DNA of 64,000 nucleotides from Clostridiales bacterium. Its GTDB lineage: Bacteria; Bacillota; Clostridia; Oscillospirales; Oscillospiraceae. The position numbers were made by a program, and so were the translations under genes. Every line of letters starts with the position of its first letter. Positions within the stretch are counted from its first letter, which is position 1. Positions 6,514-15,273 of the stretch are shown piece by piece. The stretch spans positions 20,813 through 84,812 of the forward strand of contig SFHJ01000006.1 in the NCBI GenBank assembly GCA_004555655.1, read 5' to 3'. Under the pieces are notes generated by a model. It saw only the letters and a program-made list of their open reading frames with translations, was not told where the DNA came from and did not search any database.

Positions 6514-9030
6514 ATGAAAAAACGTTTACTGGCGTTGCTGCTTGCACTGGTGATGGTTGTGGGCGTCATGGCCGGATGCAGCAAAAAGGGTACGTCCGAC
6601 ACACCGGGCACCAGCGCGGCTGAGCCGGGCAGCAAGCCTTCCGCCGACAAGCTCTCGCAGCCTGAGAAGGCCACCGTCACGGCCAAATACGCCTACAAGG
6701 CGGAGTTCAAGGACATCACGGCGCAGTTTGAGTGGATCAACCAGATCTGCGCCGCGGGCAACAGCGTCTATCTCTCGGCAAGCATTCTGGGCGAAGAGGT
6801 CACCGAGACCGACGAGGTCACGGGTGAGACGTACACCTACAATAACTACCGCGACGGGCTGTTCCGGCTGGACATGGAGACGGGCGAGGCAACGGAGCTT
6901 GAAAACTTCGTCATGCCCGAGATCCCCGAGGGCTGGCAGGGCGGCACAAATGTGTATCACATGCAGGCCGCCCCGGACGGCACGCTGTGGCTGCTCATCA
7001 ACTTCTATACATACCGCTACAACGTGCCCGAGGATTTTGATCCCGAGACGGATCAGGAATACAATTACTATGAGCAGGGCGAGGAGAAGTCGAGCCTGCT
7101 GCATGTGGCTGCCGACGGCAGCCTGATTACAGAGGTGAACATCCAGCCCGAACGGTCGGAGGAGCAGCAGTATTATAACTCCATCTCGACGTTCTGCGTC
7201 GATACCGCCGGCAACGTCTATGCCGGCGACTGGCAGTATGTGTATGTATTTGACGCAACAGGCAAGCAGCTTTTCATGCTGGACTGCAGCGAAAACGGCG
7301 GCAGCCTCTGCCAGATGAACAGCGACACCGTGGGCATCGCTACCTACGTCTATGACGAGGCCACGCAGACCGGCGGGCAGAGATTCCTTCCCATCGATCT
7401 TGCTACGCAGGACTTTGGCGAAGCGATCAAGCTGCCGCAGAATGCGTATAATTTCTTCCCCGGCGACGATGTGTACGACCTGTATTTCGACAATAACGGC
7501 AATATCTTCGGCTACGATCTGGAGACGCAGACGCAGGAGAAGGTCGTCGACTGGATCGAGTGCGACATCAACTCCAACGACATGAACGGCTACGCCATTT
7601 TGCCCGACGGGCGCGTGGTTGCGTTCCTGCGCCACTGGGATAGCGCCGCGGGCGAGAGCACCACGCAGATGGTGACGCTCACGCGCGTGGACGCAAGCTC
7701 GCTGCCGGAAAAGACTGCCATCACGCTGGCTTGCATGTGGCTGGACTGGGATCTGCGCGAGAAGATCGTGGACTTCAACAAGACGAGCGAGCGCTACCGC
7801 ATCGTGGTCAAGGACTACTCGGAGTATAACACCGAGGACGACTACACCGCCGGTATGACAAAGCTCAACACCGAGATCCTCTCCGGTAAGGTGCCCGATC
7901 TGTTCCTGCTGAACGACCAGATGCCCGTCGATCTTTACGCGGGCAAGGGCGTGATCGCGGACCTGTACCAGTTCATCGACAACGACGAGACGCTCAGCCG
8001 AGAGAGCTTTGTGCAGCCGATCCTCAGGGCGCTGGAGAAGGACGGCAAGCTCTACGAGATGCCCACCTCGTTCTATATCCAGACGGCGTTCGGCCTGAAC
8101 AAGGTCGTGGGCGATTACGAGACATGGACGCTGGCCGACCTCAAGGACGCGATGACAAAGCTGCAGCCGGATGCGACCGTGTTCAACGTGTACAATACAA
8201 AGAGCGATATGCTGCAGCAGTGCATCGCGCGCAACATCGGCGCGTTTGTCGACTGGACGACCGCAACGGTCAGCTTCGACAGCCCGGAATTCATCGCGCT
8301 GCTGGAGTTTGCCAACTCCTTCCCTGCGGAATTTGACTGGGAAAACTACAACTGGCAGGAGGATGACAATACGCAGGCGCGTTTGAACTCCGGTAAGCAG
8401 CTGCTGTCTCTCGTTTCGTTCAGCACCTTCGAGGATTATCTGTATCAGTGCTACGGCTATGACAGCGGCATCAGGTTCGTCGGCTATCCGTCCGAGGACG
8501 GGACTTCGAACAACAGCTTCTACACCCAGACGGGCTTTGCCATCTCCGCCGTCTCCGCCTGTCAGGACGCGGCGTGGGCCTTCGTGCGTGAGCAGCTGCT
8601 CGGGCAGAAGCAGCAGGTGGAAAACCAGAGCATCTGGTGCTTCCCGGTCATGCAGGACGCGTTCGACCGGATGCTGGAGAAGGCTATGACGCCCGAATAT
8701 CAGTACGATGAAAACGGCGAGATCATGTATGATGAGAACGGCGAACCGCTCAAGTGGCCGAAGATGACCTACGGCGGCGGTGTGTCCATCGCGCCCGACG
8801 GCACCGAGACTCAGATGGAATCGGTGGAGATCTACGAGCTGAGTCAGGCCGATGCCGACGTCATTCTGGACCTGATTGAGAACACGCACTCGGTCTACAG
8901 CTACGATCAGGACATCATGAACATCATCACCGATGAGGTGGCGGCGTTCTTCGCGGGCGAAAAGTCCGCCGAGGATACGGCCGCGATGGTGCAAAGCCGC
9001 GTGAACCTGTATGTGCAGGAGCAGAGCTGA
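6514..9030 (+). CDS. Lipoprotein with N-terminal propeller-like region and C-terminal solute-binding domain
   Basis: An 838-residue lipoprotein. Residues 1-22 form a lipoprotein signal with lipobox VMAGC. Residues ~45-400 contain repeated stretches such as GLFRLDMETGE, TAGNVYAGDWQYVYVFD and LPDGRVVAFLRH that look like beta-propeller blades. From ~410 to the end it resembles a family-1 extracellular solute-binding protein (VDFNKTSERYRIVV, LSGKVPDLFLLN, FVREQLL). It should capture a ligand outside the cell for the two permeases that follow. At roughly twice the usual length of a sugar-binding protein, the fusion suggests binding of a larger glycan or glycopeptide. The ATG has an AAAGGAG site 9 bp upstream. 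Confidence 0.88.
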   Translation: MKKRLLALLLALVMVVGVMAGCSKKGTSDTPGTSAAEPGSKPSADKLSQPEKATVTAKYAYKAEFKDITAQFEWINQICAAGNSVYLSASILGEEVTETDEVTGETYTYNNYRDGLFRLDMETGEATELENFVMPEIPEGWQGGTNVYHMQAAPDGTLWLLINFYTYRYNVPEDFDPETDQEYNYYEQGEEKSSLLHVAADGSLITEVNIQPERSEEQQYYNSISTFCVDTAGNVYAGDWQYVYVFDATGKQLFMLDCSENGGSLCQMNSDTVGIATYVYDEATQTGGQRFLPIDLATQDFGEAIKLPQNAYNFFPGDDVYDLYFDNNGNIFGYDLETQTQEKVVDWIECDINSNDMNGYAILPDGRVVAFLRHWDSAAGESTTQMVTLTRVDASSLPEKTAITLACMWLDWDLREKIVDFNKTSERYRIVVKDYSEYNTEDDYTAGMTKLNTEILSGKVPDLFLLNDQMPVDLYAGKGVIADLYQFIDNDETLSRESFVQPILRALEKDGKLYEMPTSFYIQTAFGLNKVVGDYETWTLADLKDAMTKLQPDATVFNVYNTKSDMLQQCIARNIGAFVDWTTATVSFDSPEFIALLEFANSFPAEFDWENYNWQEDDNTQARLNSGKQLLSLVSFSTFEDYLYQCYGYDSGIRFVGYPSEDGTSNNSFYTQTGFAISAVSACQDAAWAFVREQLLGQKQQVENQSIWCFPVMQDAFDRMLEKAMTPEYQYDENGEIMYDENGEPLKWPKMTYGGGVSIAPDGTETQMESVEIYELSQADADVILDLIENTHSVYSYDQDIMNIITDEVAAFFAGEKSAEDTAAMVQSRVNLYVQEQS

Positions 9031-9090
9031 CACATTGCCTCTTCCCTTTTTTACAGGCAGCTGATACAATATATTGTGACCGCAAGCGGA

Positions 9091-9166
9091 GCCTGCCCCA
9101 AAAGGGCAGGCCCCCGCTGCGCGGCTCTGCCTTTGTGCTGTCTGCCCGCAACGCGGACAGGCAGCA
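9091..9166 (+). other. Two intra-operon hairpins between binding-protein and permease genes
   Basis: The 176-bp gap (9031-9206) holds two strong hairpins: 9091-9111 (GCCTGCCC/GGGCAGGC) and 9136-9166 (TGCTGTCTG/CAGGCAGCA with an inner CCGC/GCGG stem). Neither has a T-run. In other transport operons, structures at this point stabilise the abundant binding-protein mRNA and lower permease expression; that role is inferred here. Confidence 0.6.
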
Positions 9167-9206
9167 GGGCGGCAGACCCGTACCCCGGTGTGAGGGAGGT
9201 AAAACG

Positions 9207-10094
9207 TTGCGCAAGTTCTGGCATAAAGCAAACAATAAAGTCCGCGATTTTCTTGCGTCCATGTGCTTTTCCGGGCCGAGCTTTCTGGGCATGGCGATTT
9301 TCTATGTCATCCCGTTCGGCGTGGTCGTGTACTATTCGTTCATTGCGGGCGCGGTGGATTCAAGTTTCGCCGGACTGAAAAACTACATCGGCGTCATCAA
9401 CAACGGTGCGTTCAAGATCGCGGTGAAGAATACGGCGGTGTTCTCCGGCATCTCGGTGCCGCTGGCGGTGGTGCTGTCGCTTTTGATGGCGCTGATGCTC
9501 GAGTGCCGCATCCCGGCCAAGAGCCAGTTCCGCTCATTCTTCCTGAGCCCCATGATGGTGCCCATCGCGTCGATCATTCTGGTGTGGCAGGTGCTGTTCC
9601 ACTCCAACGGCGTGGTGAATGAATTTCTGGCGGTCTTCGGCGCGGACAAGATCGACTGGCTGAAGTCCGACTACTGCATGGTGGTCATCATCCTGCTGTT
9701 TTTGTGGAAAAACCTCGGCTACAACATGATTTTGTTCATGGCCGCGCTCAACAACATCCCAAAGACGCTTTTGGAAATGGCCGAGGTTGAGGGCGCGTCG
9801 GCGGCGTATCAGTTCTTCCACATCAAGCTCCGGTACTTATCACCCACGGTGCTGTTCGTGACGATTCTGTCCATCATCAACTCGTTCAAGGTGTTCCGCG
9901 AGGTCTTTCTGCTCTCGGGCTCATATCCGTATGACGGACTGTACATGCTGCAGCACTTCATGAACAACATGTTTGACAAGCTCAATTACCAGTATCTGTC
10001 GGCCGCCGCCGTTTTGCTGGCGCTGGTCATCATTGTGCTCATCGCCATTCTCTTCGCCGTGGAAAACGTGTTCGGAAAGGATGTGGAAGGATGA
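9207..10094 (+). CDS. ABC transporter permease, sugar type (CUT1, MalF-like)
   Basis: A 295-residue inner-membrane permease with six predicted helices. The EAA-like loop that contacts the ATPase is present (LLEMAEVEGASAAYQFFHIK, near residue 200). The chosen start is the TTG at 9207, preceded by GAGGGAGGTAAAAC; an upstream ATG at 9135 would add 24 residues derived from the hairpin region and lacks a ribosome binding site. It pairs with the next gene, which overlaps it by 4 bp, to form a heterodimeric channel fed by the upstream lipoprotein. No ABC ATPase gene is nearby, so a shared ATPase such as an MsmK type encoded elsewhere is probable. Confidence 0.92.
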   Translation: MRKFWHKANNKVRDFLASMCFSGPSFLGMAIFYVIPFGVVVYYSFIAGAVDSSFAGLKNYIGVINNGAFKIAVKNTAVFSGISVPLAVVLSLLMALMLECRIPAKSQFRSFFLSPMMVPIASIILVWQVLFHSNGVVNEFLAVFGADKIDWLKSDYCMVVIILLFLWKNLGYNMILFMAALNNIPKTLLEMAEVEGASAAYQFFHIKLRYLSPTVLFVTILSIINSFKVFREVFLLSGSYPYDGLYMLQHFMNNMFDKLNYQYLSAAAVLLALVIIVLIAILFAVENVFGKDVEG

Positions 10095-10978
10095 GATACC
10101 ACAAAAAGCGCTATTTTTCCCGCGGTGCGCTGACCATCCTGGCCGCCGTGCTGGCATGCATGTTTTTGATGCCGACGCTGCTTACGATCACGAACTCGTT
10201 CATGACGCAAAGCGAAATCACGGCCAACTACGGGCAGGTCTTTCAGAACGCGACCAACGGCACCAGCTACATCAAGGACACCATCAACCTGAAATTTATC
10301 CCCGACAAGGTCAGCTTTTCACAGTATTTTACGGTTCTGCTGAAAAGCCCGGATTTCCTGTACAAGTTCTGGAACTCGGTGATTCTGGTCGTGCCGATTG
10401 TCATTGCGCAGCTGCTGGTGGCGTCCATCGCGGCCTACGGCTTTACGCGCTGGCGTGGCAAGGTGCGCGACAGTATCTTCTTTTTCTACGTGATTCTGAT
10501 GCTCATGCCGTATCAGGTCACGCTGGTGCCGAACTACCTGGTCAGCGACTGGCTGGGGATTCTCGATACGCGGTGGGCGATCATATTGCCGGGCGCGTTC
10601 GCGCCGTTCTCGGTGTTTCTGCTGACAAAGTTCATGCGGCGCATCCCGGCGTCGCTGATCGAGGCGGCCAAGCTCGACGGCGCAGGCGAATGGCGCATCT
10701 TCTGGAGCATCTGCCTGCCGCAGTGCAGAAGCGCGCTGTACTCGATTGCCATTCTGGTCTTCATCGACTACTGGAACATGGTTGAGCAGCCGCTCATTCT
10801 GCTCAAGAACGCGGACATGCAGCCGCTGTCGGTCTATCTTTCCACCATCAATGCCGGCGAAATCGGCATCGCCTTTGCCGCCGCCGTGGTGTATATGGTA
10901 CCGGGCCTTCTGCTGTTTTTGCACGGCGAGGCGTACCTGGTCGAGGGCATCGCATATTCCGGTTCTGTGAAAGGATAA
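10091..10978 (+). CDS. ABC transporter permease, sugar type (CUT1, MalG-like)
   Basis: A 295-residue permease partner with six predicted helices and the MalG-type EAA loop (PASLIEAAKLDGAGEWRIFW). A periplasmic-side insertion follows the first helix (TQSEITANYGQVFQNATNG and onward). The ATG overlaps the preceding stop as ATGA. The gene after it starts 12 bp downstream with a GGGAGAAG ribosome binding site, so the adaptor protein is part of the same transcript. Confidence 0.93.
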   Translation: MRYHKKRYFSRGALTILAAVLACMFLMPTLLTITNSFMTQSEITANYGQVFQNATNGTSYIKDTINLKFIPDKVSFSQYFTVLLKSPDFLYKFWNSVILVVPIVIAQLLVASIAAYGFTRWRGKVRDSIFFFYVILMLMPYQVTLVPNYLVSDWLGILDTRWAIILPGAFAPFSVFLLTKFMRRIPASLIEAAKLDGAGEWRIFWSICLPQCRSALYSIAILVFIDYWNMVEQPLILLKNADMQPLSVYLSTINAGEIGIAFAAAVVYMVPGLLLFLHGEAYLVEGIAYSGSVKG

Positions 10979-10990
10979 AGGGAGAAGCAT

Positions 10991-12973
10991 ATGGAAGCAA
11001 ATGTAAAAAGACGCGAGTGGGTCAAAACGGCCGCCATCATTTTTCTGGCGATTCTGCTGGTTCTGACGTTCTTCTCGAATACCATCATGAACGCCTCGCT
11101 GCCCGAGGTCGCCGCGCAGCAGGTCTCGTCCGGCGCGATCAACGCCAAGATCCGCGGCTCGGGCACCATCGCCGCCAACGAGACCTACGACGTGACCATC
11201 AGCCAGACGCGCAAGATCGCGAGCGTCAAGGTAAAAGTGGGCCAGACGGTCAATGCCGGCGATGTGCTGTTTACGCTCGAGGCGGCGGAGTCCGACGAGC
11301 TCAAGCAGGCACAGGACGCGCTGGAATCGCTGGAGCGGGCGTATGAAAAGGCGCTGCTCTCCGCGTCCACCAGCGACGCGCAGGAAAACCGCGAGGTGGA
11401 GAAGGCGCGCGCGGCGTACAACGAGGCGCTGGTCATCTACCGCCAGTACAGCACGATGGACCCGGCGAATCTCGCCAGCGCGCAGGCCGAGGCCGACGCG
11501 CAGCTGAAGCAATTGCAGCGGCAGCTCAAGCAGGTGCAGAAAGATCTGACCGACGCGCAGTCTGACCGGGATTATACCGATGCGCAGGCGCAGGTGACCG
11601 AACTGACGGGCAAGATTTCGGGCTATGAGTCGGAAATTGAAAGCCTGCAGACACAGCTGGAGGATTTTGACAACGGCCAGTCGCAGCAGCAGTCGCTGCA
11701 GCGGCAGATTCAGGACAAGCAGAGCGAGCTGTCTGCGGCGCAGGCGGTCTATGAAAGCGACAAGGTCTTCAACGAGTATTACTACAACCTTCTGATGGAA
11801 GTCGCCGGGCAGGACAAGACCGTTGCCGCAGCGCTGGCGAACGATATCAATGAGCTGACGAACCGGCTGGCAAACCATCCGGACACCGGCTCGGAAGAAA
11901 ATGCTGCGGCGCTGGCCAAAGAGTGCTCCGCGTCGTATGCGCTGCTTTCGGGCGATCAGGAAAAGATTGAGGCGCTGACGCTGGAGCTGAGCCGGCTGCA
12001 GGAGGATTTAAGGAACGCTGCAGACAGCACCGAGGGCTCGCGCGACAAGATCGTGGCAAAGCTGAATGAGGCGCAGCAGAATCTGACGCAGAGCGAGCGC
12101 AAACTCGCCAGCGCCGAGGACGCGGTGAAGCGTTTTGAGGCTGCCATTGAGCGCCTGGAAGATCAGGCCGACGCCGTCTCCGACAATGTGGACGACCAGC
12201 AGGCGGAGGTGGACAAGCTCGCCAGCGCCGCGTCTGCCGCGGATACTGTGAAGTCTGCCAAGCAGGCGCTGGAGGATCTCGTCTTTGCCCAGAGTCTGGG
12301 CGACACGGCCAGCCTCGATTTGAAGGACCAGAAAGAGGACATCGAAAAGCAGAAGCTGGCGATCGAGGAGCTGACCAAAAACGCCGACGGGCAGGAGGTG
12401 ACGGCCAAGGTCTCCGGCATTGTCAGCGAGATCAGCGTCACCGCCGGCAACACCGCGGGCGCGGAGACGCCGCTTTGCACCATCAATGTGGCAGACCGCG
12501 GCTACACGATCAAGATCCCCGTGACGCAGGATCAGGCGCGCCGCGTGAAAGTGGGCGACAACGCGGAGCTCGTCAACTACTGGGGCGGCAACGTGACGGC
12601 AACGCTCGAGTCCGTCGCCAACGACCCGGAAAACCCCGGCAAGGGGAAGCTTCTCATCTTCCGCCTCTCCGGCGAGGTCGACCCCGGTACGAATCTGACG
12701 CTCTCCATCGGGCAGAAGAGCGCGAATTATGACGCGCTGGTGCCCAATTCTGCCATCCGCACGGACAACAACGGCTCGTTCGTGCTGGCGCTGGTGGCCA
12801 AGTCCACGCCGCTTTCCACGCGCTACACCGCCACGCGCGTCGATGTGCAGGAGCTGGCGAAGGACGACAACTTCACCGCCGTGTCGGGCATCGGCGCGGG
12901 CGAGTTCGTCATCACCACCTCGACCAAGCCCATTGAGGCGGGCACGCAGGTGCGGCTGGTGGACGAGCCATGA
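10991..12973 (+). CDS. HlyD/MFP-like adaptor protein with long coiled coil
   Basis: A 660-residue protein with one N-terminal membrane helix (~12-32) and no lipobox. Residues ~45-95 form the first half of a biotinyl-lipoyl barrel (KVKVGQTVNAGDVLFTLEA). Residues ~95-480 are a very long Q/E/A-rich coiled-coil region, and the second half of the lipoyl unit and barrel follow (VTAKVSGIVSEISVTAGN). Adaptors of this type bridge a membrane transporter with cell-wall-crossing or outer components in export systems. Its position inside a sugar-import operon and ahead of a MacB-like protein is unusual. It overlaps the next gene by 4 bp. Confidence 0.88.
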   Translation: MEANVKRREWVKTAAIIFLAILLVLTFFSNTIMNASLPEVAAQQVSSGAINAKIRGSGTIAANETYDVTISQTRKIASVKVKVGQTVNAGDVLFTLEAAESDELKQAQDALESLERAYEKALLSASTSDAQENREVEKARAAYNEALVIYRQYSTMDPANLASAQAEADAQLKQLQRQLKQVQKDLTDAQSDRDYTDAQAQVTELTGKISGYESEIESLQTQLEDFDNGQSQQQSLQRQIQDKQSELSAAQAVYESDKVFNEYYYNLLMEVAGQDKTVAAALANDINELTNRLANHPDTGSEENAAALAKECSASYALLSGDQEKIEALTLELSRLQEDLRNAADSTEGSRDKIVAKLNEAQQNLTQSERKLASAEDAVKRFEAAIERLEDQADAVSDNVDDQQAEVDKLASAASAADTVKSAKQALEDLVFAQSLGDTASLDLKDQKEDIEKQKLAIEELTKNADGQEVTAKVSGIVSEISVTAGNTAGAETPLCTINVADRGYTIKIPVTQDQARRVKVGDNAELVNYWGGNVTATLESVANDPENPGKGKLLIFRLSGEVDPGTNLTLSIGQKSANYDALVPNSAIRTDNNGSFVLALVAKSTPLSTRYTATRVDVQELAKDDNFTAVSGIGAGEFVITTSTKPIEAGTQVRLVDEP

Positions 12974-14052
12974 GCGGGAGGTTTGAAGCGCCGCGCAAAA
13001 AACGCCGTCTGTCGCGCCGGGCTGTTATCTGGCTCTGCGCGGCGCTGGCGAGCGCAGTTCTGGCCGGCGTCTGCTTTGGCAGGCTTCACAGCGTGTCGAC
13101 GTGCCTGTATTCCCAGCAGGCGGCCGAACGCTGGCGCGGCGGCAGCGATATGCGCTTTGCGCAGGTGAGTGTGTTTCTGCCCGTGGGCGGTGAGACAGAT
13201 GTGCAGGCAGTCGAGACGTTCCATGAGAGCATCGAACAGGCCATGCAGGAGGTGTCGCTGGAAGCGCCCGAGGGCGGAAGCCTGTATGTGGACGCGTACT
13301 CCGGCAGTACACAGCTGAGCGTCTCCACCGGGCATGGCTCGGCGAACGTTAAGACCCTCGGTGTGGGCGGAGATTTCTTTACGTTCCATCCGCTGCGTCT
13401 GCGCGCGGGCAGCTATCTGACGGCGGACGACTACATGGCCGACCGTGTGGTGCTCGACGAGGCGCTGGCGTGGACGCTGTTCGGCAGCTACGATGTGGCA
13501 GGCCAGCAGGTCATGATCGGCGAGCGGCCGTATCTCGTGGCCGGCGTGGTGCAGCGCGAGGACGACTATGCCAGCCGGAAGGCCTACGGCAAGGACGCAG
13601 GCATGTTCATGAGCTATGACGCGCTGAACCGCATCTCCGAGACAAAGATCGACTGCTACGAGGTGGTCATGGCCGACCCCATCACGGGCTACGCCAGATC
13701 AGTGGTGGAAAAGAGCTTTTCGCCGGACGTGAATCTGGTGGTGGAGAACTCGGCGCGCTACAAGCTGACGAGCCTTGTGAAGGTGCTGGGCGATTTCGGT
13801 GAGCGGTCGATGCAGACGCGCGCGGTCATTCTGCCGTACTGGGAGAACGCCGCGCGGCTGACCGAGGATCATGCGGCGCTGGCGCTGCTGCTTGGCGTGC
13901 TGTTTGCATTGTGCCCCGCGGGCGTGGCGGGCTATTGGGCTGTGCACTGGCTGAGGAAGGGCTTCGGCAGGCTGCGCGAGACGATCCCCGCCGCGATCGA
14001 GAAAAAAGTCGAGGCAAAAAAAGAAAAGAACTATGTCCGCACGGGCATATGA
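12970..14052 (+). CDS. MacB-periplasmic-core-domain protein with two membrane helices
   Basis: A 360-residue protein with a helix at ~18-38, a large external domain (~40-290) of MacB_PCD type (VGGDFFTFHPLRLRAGS, DRVVLDEALAWTLFG, GERPYLVAGVV), and one helix near ~305-325 before a basic tail. True FtsX/MacB permeases carry four helices, three after the core domain; here only one C-terminal helix follows, so the transmembrane FtsX core is missing and the protein is unlikely to be a complete permease. With the preceding adaptor it may form an extracytoplasmic scaffold or sensor. It is the last gene before a terminator. Confidence 0.8.
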   Translation: MSGRFEAPRKKRRLSRRAVIWLCAALASAVLAGVCFGRLHSVSTCLYSQQAAERWRGGSDMRFAQVSVFLPVGGETDVQAVETFHESIEQAMQEVSLEAPEGGSLYVDAYSGSTQLSVSTGHGSANVKTLGVGGDFFTFHPLRLRAGSYLTADDYMADRVVLDEALAWTLFGSYDVAGQQVMIGERPYLVAGVVQREDDYASRKAYGKDAGMFMSYDALNRISETKIDCYEVVMADPITGYARSVVEKSFSPDVNLVVENSARYKLTSLVKVLGDFGERSMQTRAVILPYWENAARLTEDHAALALLLGVLFALCPAGVAGYWAVHWLRKGFGRLRETIPAAIEKKVEAKKEKNYVRTGI

Positions 14053-14053
14053 G

Positions 14054-14087
14054 AAAAATCCTCCCGCATCCCGCGGGAGGATTTTTT
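14054..14087 (+). terminator. Rho-independent terminator of the ABC/adaptor operon
   Basis: Stem AAAATCCTCCCGC / GCGGGAGGATTTTTT with a 5-nt loop begins 2 bp after the stop of the MacB-like gene. The A-run and T-run on both sides make it usable in both directions, and the convergent LacI gene ends at 14097. Confidence 0.9.
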
Positions 14088-14096
14088 GCGCCCTTT

Positions 14097-15110
14097 TTAC
14101 AGAGGAGGGCCGGGGCGCGCGGTGCTCTCGCGCGCGATGAGCTGCACGGGCAGGCGGCAGACGGGCTCGACCGGCTCGCCGGATTGCAGCTGCGCGATGC
14201 GCTTCAGCGCCAGCGCGGCCCGCGCGCGGCTGTCCTGCCGGACGCTGGTGAGCGCGGGATATACGCGCGTACACGCGGGCGTGTCGTCAAAGCCCGCGAC
14301 GGAAACCTCCTGCGGCACGCGCACGCCGTGCGCCGGGAGGAACCGCATGAGCTCCAGCGCGTACACGTCCGACACGGCGAACACGGCGCTGTAGGCGCGC
14401 AGCGCGGAAAGGTGCGCTTCGTAATACGAAAGCCGCTCACGCGCGTCCATGGGAATCTGCCAGAAGTCCGCGCCGGGGCCGAAGCCCGCGGCAAAGCCCT
14501 TTCTTCTGGCGTGGTCGACGTGCTCGTCGTTGTCCGCGATGCAAAGCGCCCGCCTGTGGCCCAGGCTGCGGAAGTGCCTGCCCACCTGCCGCCCGCCGTC
14601 AAAATCGTCGAGGCCGATCGAGCAGCTGCCCGGCGGCATGTCGCCCGCCGCATCATAGGCCACAAGGCCGATGCGCATGTTTTCACGCAGGCGCGCATAG
14701 TCCTGCCGGCAAAAGCCGATGAGCACCAGCGCCTCCATGTTCCACATCGAGGCGAACGCGATGAGATCGTCGGGCTGCCGGACGGTCTTGACCATCATGA
14801 ACTTACCCGCGCGGTCGATCTGACGTGACAGTTCGCTTAACGCGCTTGCGATAAAGTCGTCGGCCAGCGGTTTTCCCTCGTATTTTTCGTGGTCGTACAC
14901 GGCCACGCCGATGATCCCGGAGCTGTTCTGCGCCAGCAGAATGCCCGCCATGTTGGGGATATACCGCCGCTGCTCCAGAAGCTGCTGGACGCGGCGGGCC
15001 GTCGCGTCCGAGACCTTGCCGGTCTTGCCGTGGATGACGTTAGAGACGGTGGCTGTGCTGAGGCCCAACTCCTCTGCGATGTCGCGGATGCGCACACGCG
15101 GCTCGTTCAT
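14097..15110 (-). CDS. LacI-family transcriptional regulator
   Basis: A 337-residue repressor. The N-terminal LacI helix-turn-helix is intact (VRIRDIAEELGLSTATVSNV, residues 5-24), followed by the hinge region (YIPNMAGILLAQ) and a periplasmic-binding-protein-like ligand domain ending with GFDDTPACTRVYPALTSVRQ. The ATG is preceded by GGAGGAACGT. It faces away from the HD/NadD-like operon. No sugar gene lies beside it, so its ligand and regulon are unknown; it may act on itself via the inverted repeat at 15166-15179. Confidence 0.93.
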   Translation of the reverse strand: MNEPRVRIRDIAEELGLSTATVSNVIHGKTGKVSDATARRVQQLLEQRRYIPNMAGILLAQNSSGIIGVAVYDHEKYEGKPLADDFIASALSELSRQIDRAGKFMMVKTVRQPDDLIAFASMWNMEALVLIGFCRQDYARLRENMRIGLVAYDAAGDMPPGSCSIGLDDFDGGRQVGRHFRSLGHRRALCIADNDEHVDHARRKGFAAGFGPGADFWQIPMDARERLSYYEAHLSALRAYSAVFAVSDVYALELMRFLPAHGVRVPQEVSVAGFDDTPACTRVYPALTSVRQDSRARAALALKRIAQLQSGEPVEPVCRLPVQLIARESTARPGPPL

Positions 15111-15165
15111 ACGTTCCTCCCTCGCTTTCTTCCTTGAGCGTAGCACGAAGCGCGTGTGGCTGCAA

Positions 15166-15179
15166 GCGAAAAGTTTCGC
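15166..15179. promoter_or_regulatory. Candidate LacI-type operator
   Basis: A 14-bp inverted repeat, GCGAAA-AG-TTTCGC, lies 56 bp upstream of the LacI gene start and ~41 bp upstream of the -10-like TAGAAT (15220-15225) of the divergent operon. It could let the LacI protein regulate either gene. No second copy was found in the window. Confidence 0.4.
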
Positions 15180-15273
15180 GGCGGACGCAGATTTTTGTGC
15201 AAAATCCGCGTATGCGTGGTAGAATAGGAAAAAACTACCGCCGGTGGAGCGATACCGGCAGACGAGGTGGCGT

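Noticed and set aside
6526..9231. A 901-codon open frame on the minus strand opposite the solute-binding protein
   Set aside because: It is a by-product of high GC and codon bias on the opposite strand. It has no ribosome binding site, and its composition (Arg/Val/Leu/His-rich, low complexity) is not protein-like. The same applies to the long opposite-strand frames at 29046-31460 and 31447-33543.
12970..14052. A complete MacB/FtsX ABC permease
   Set aside because: Only one hydrophobic helix follows the periplasmic-type domain; the FtsX core of three C-terminal helices is missing and no continuation was found in other frames.
15244..15273. GTG start for the giant HD/NadD-like protein
   Set aside because: The ATG at 15274 has a GAGGTGG ribosome binding site at correct spacing. 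The GTG has none, and its extra ten codons overlap a GCCGGT/ACCGGC hairpin.
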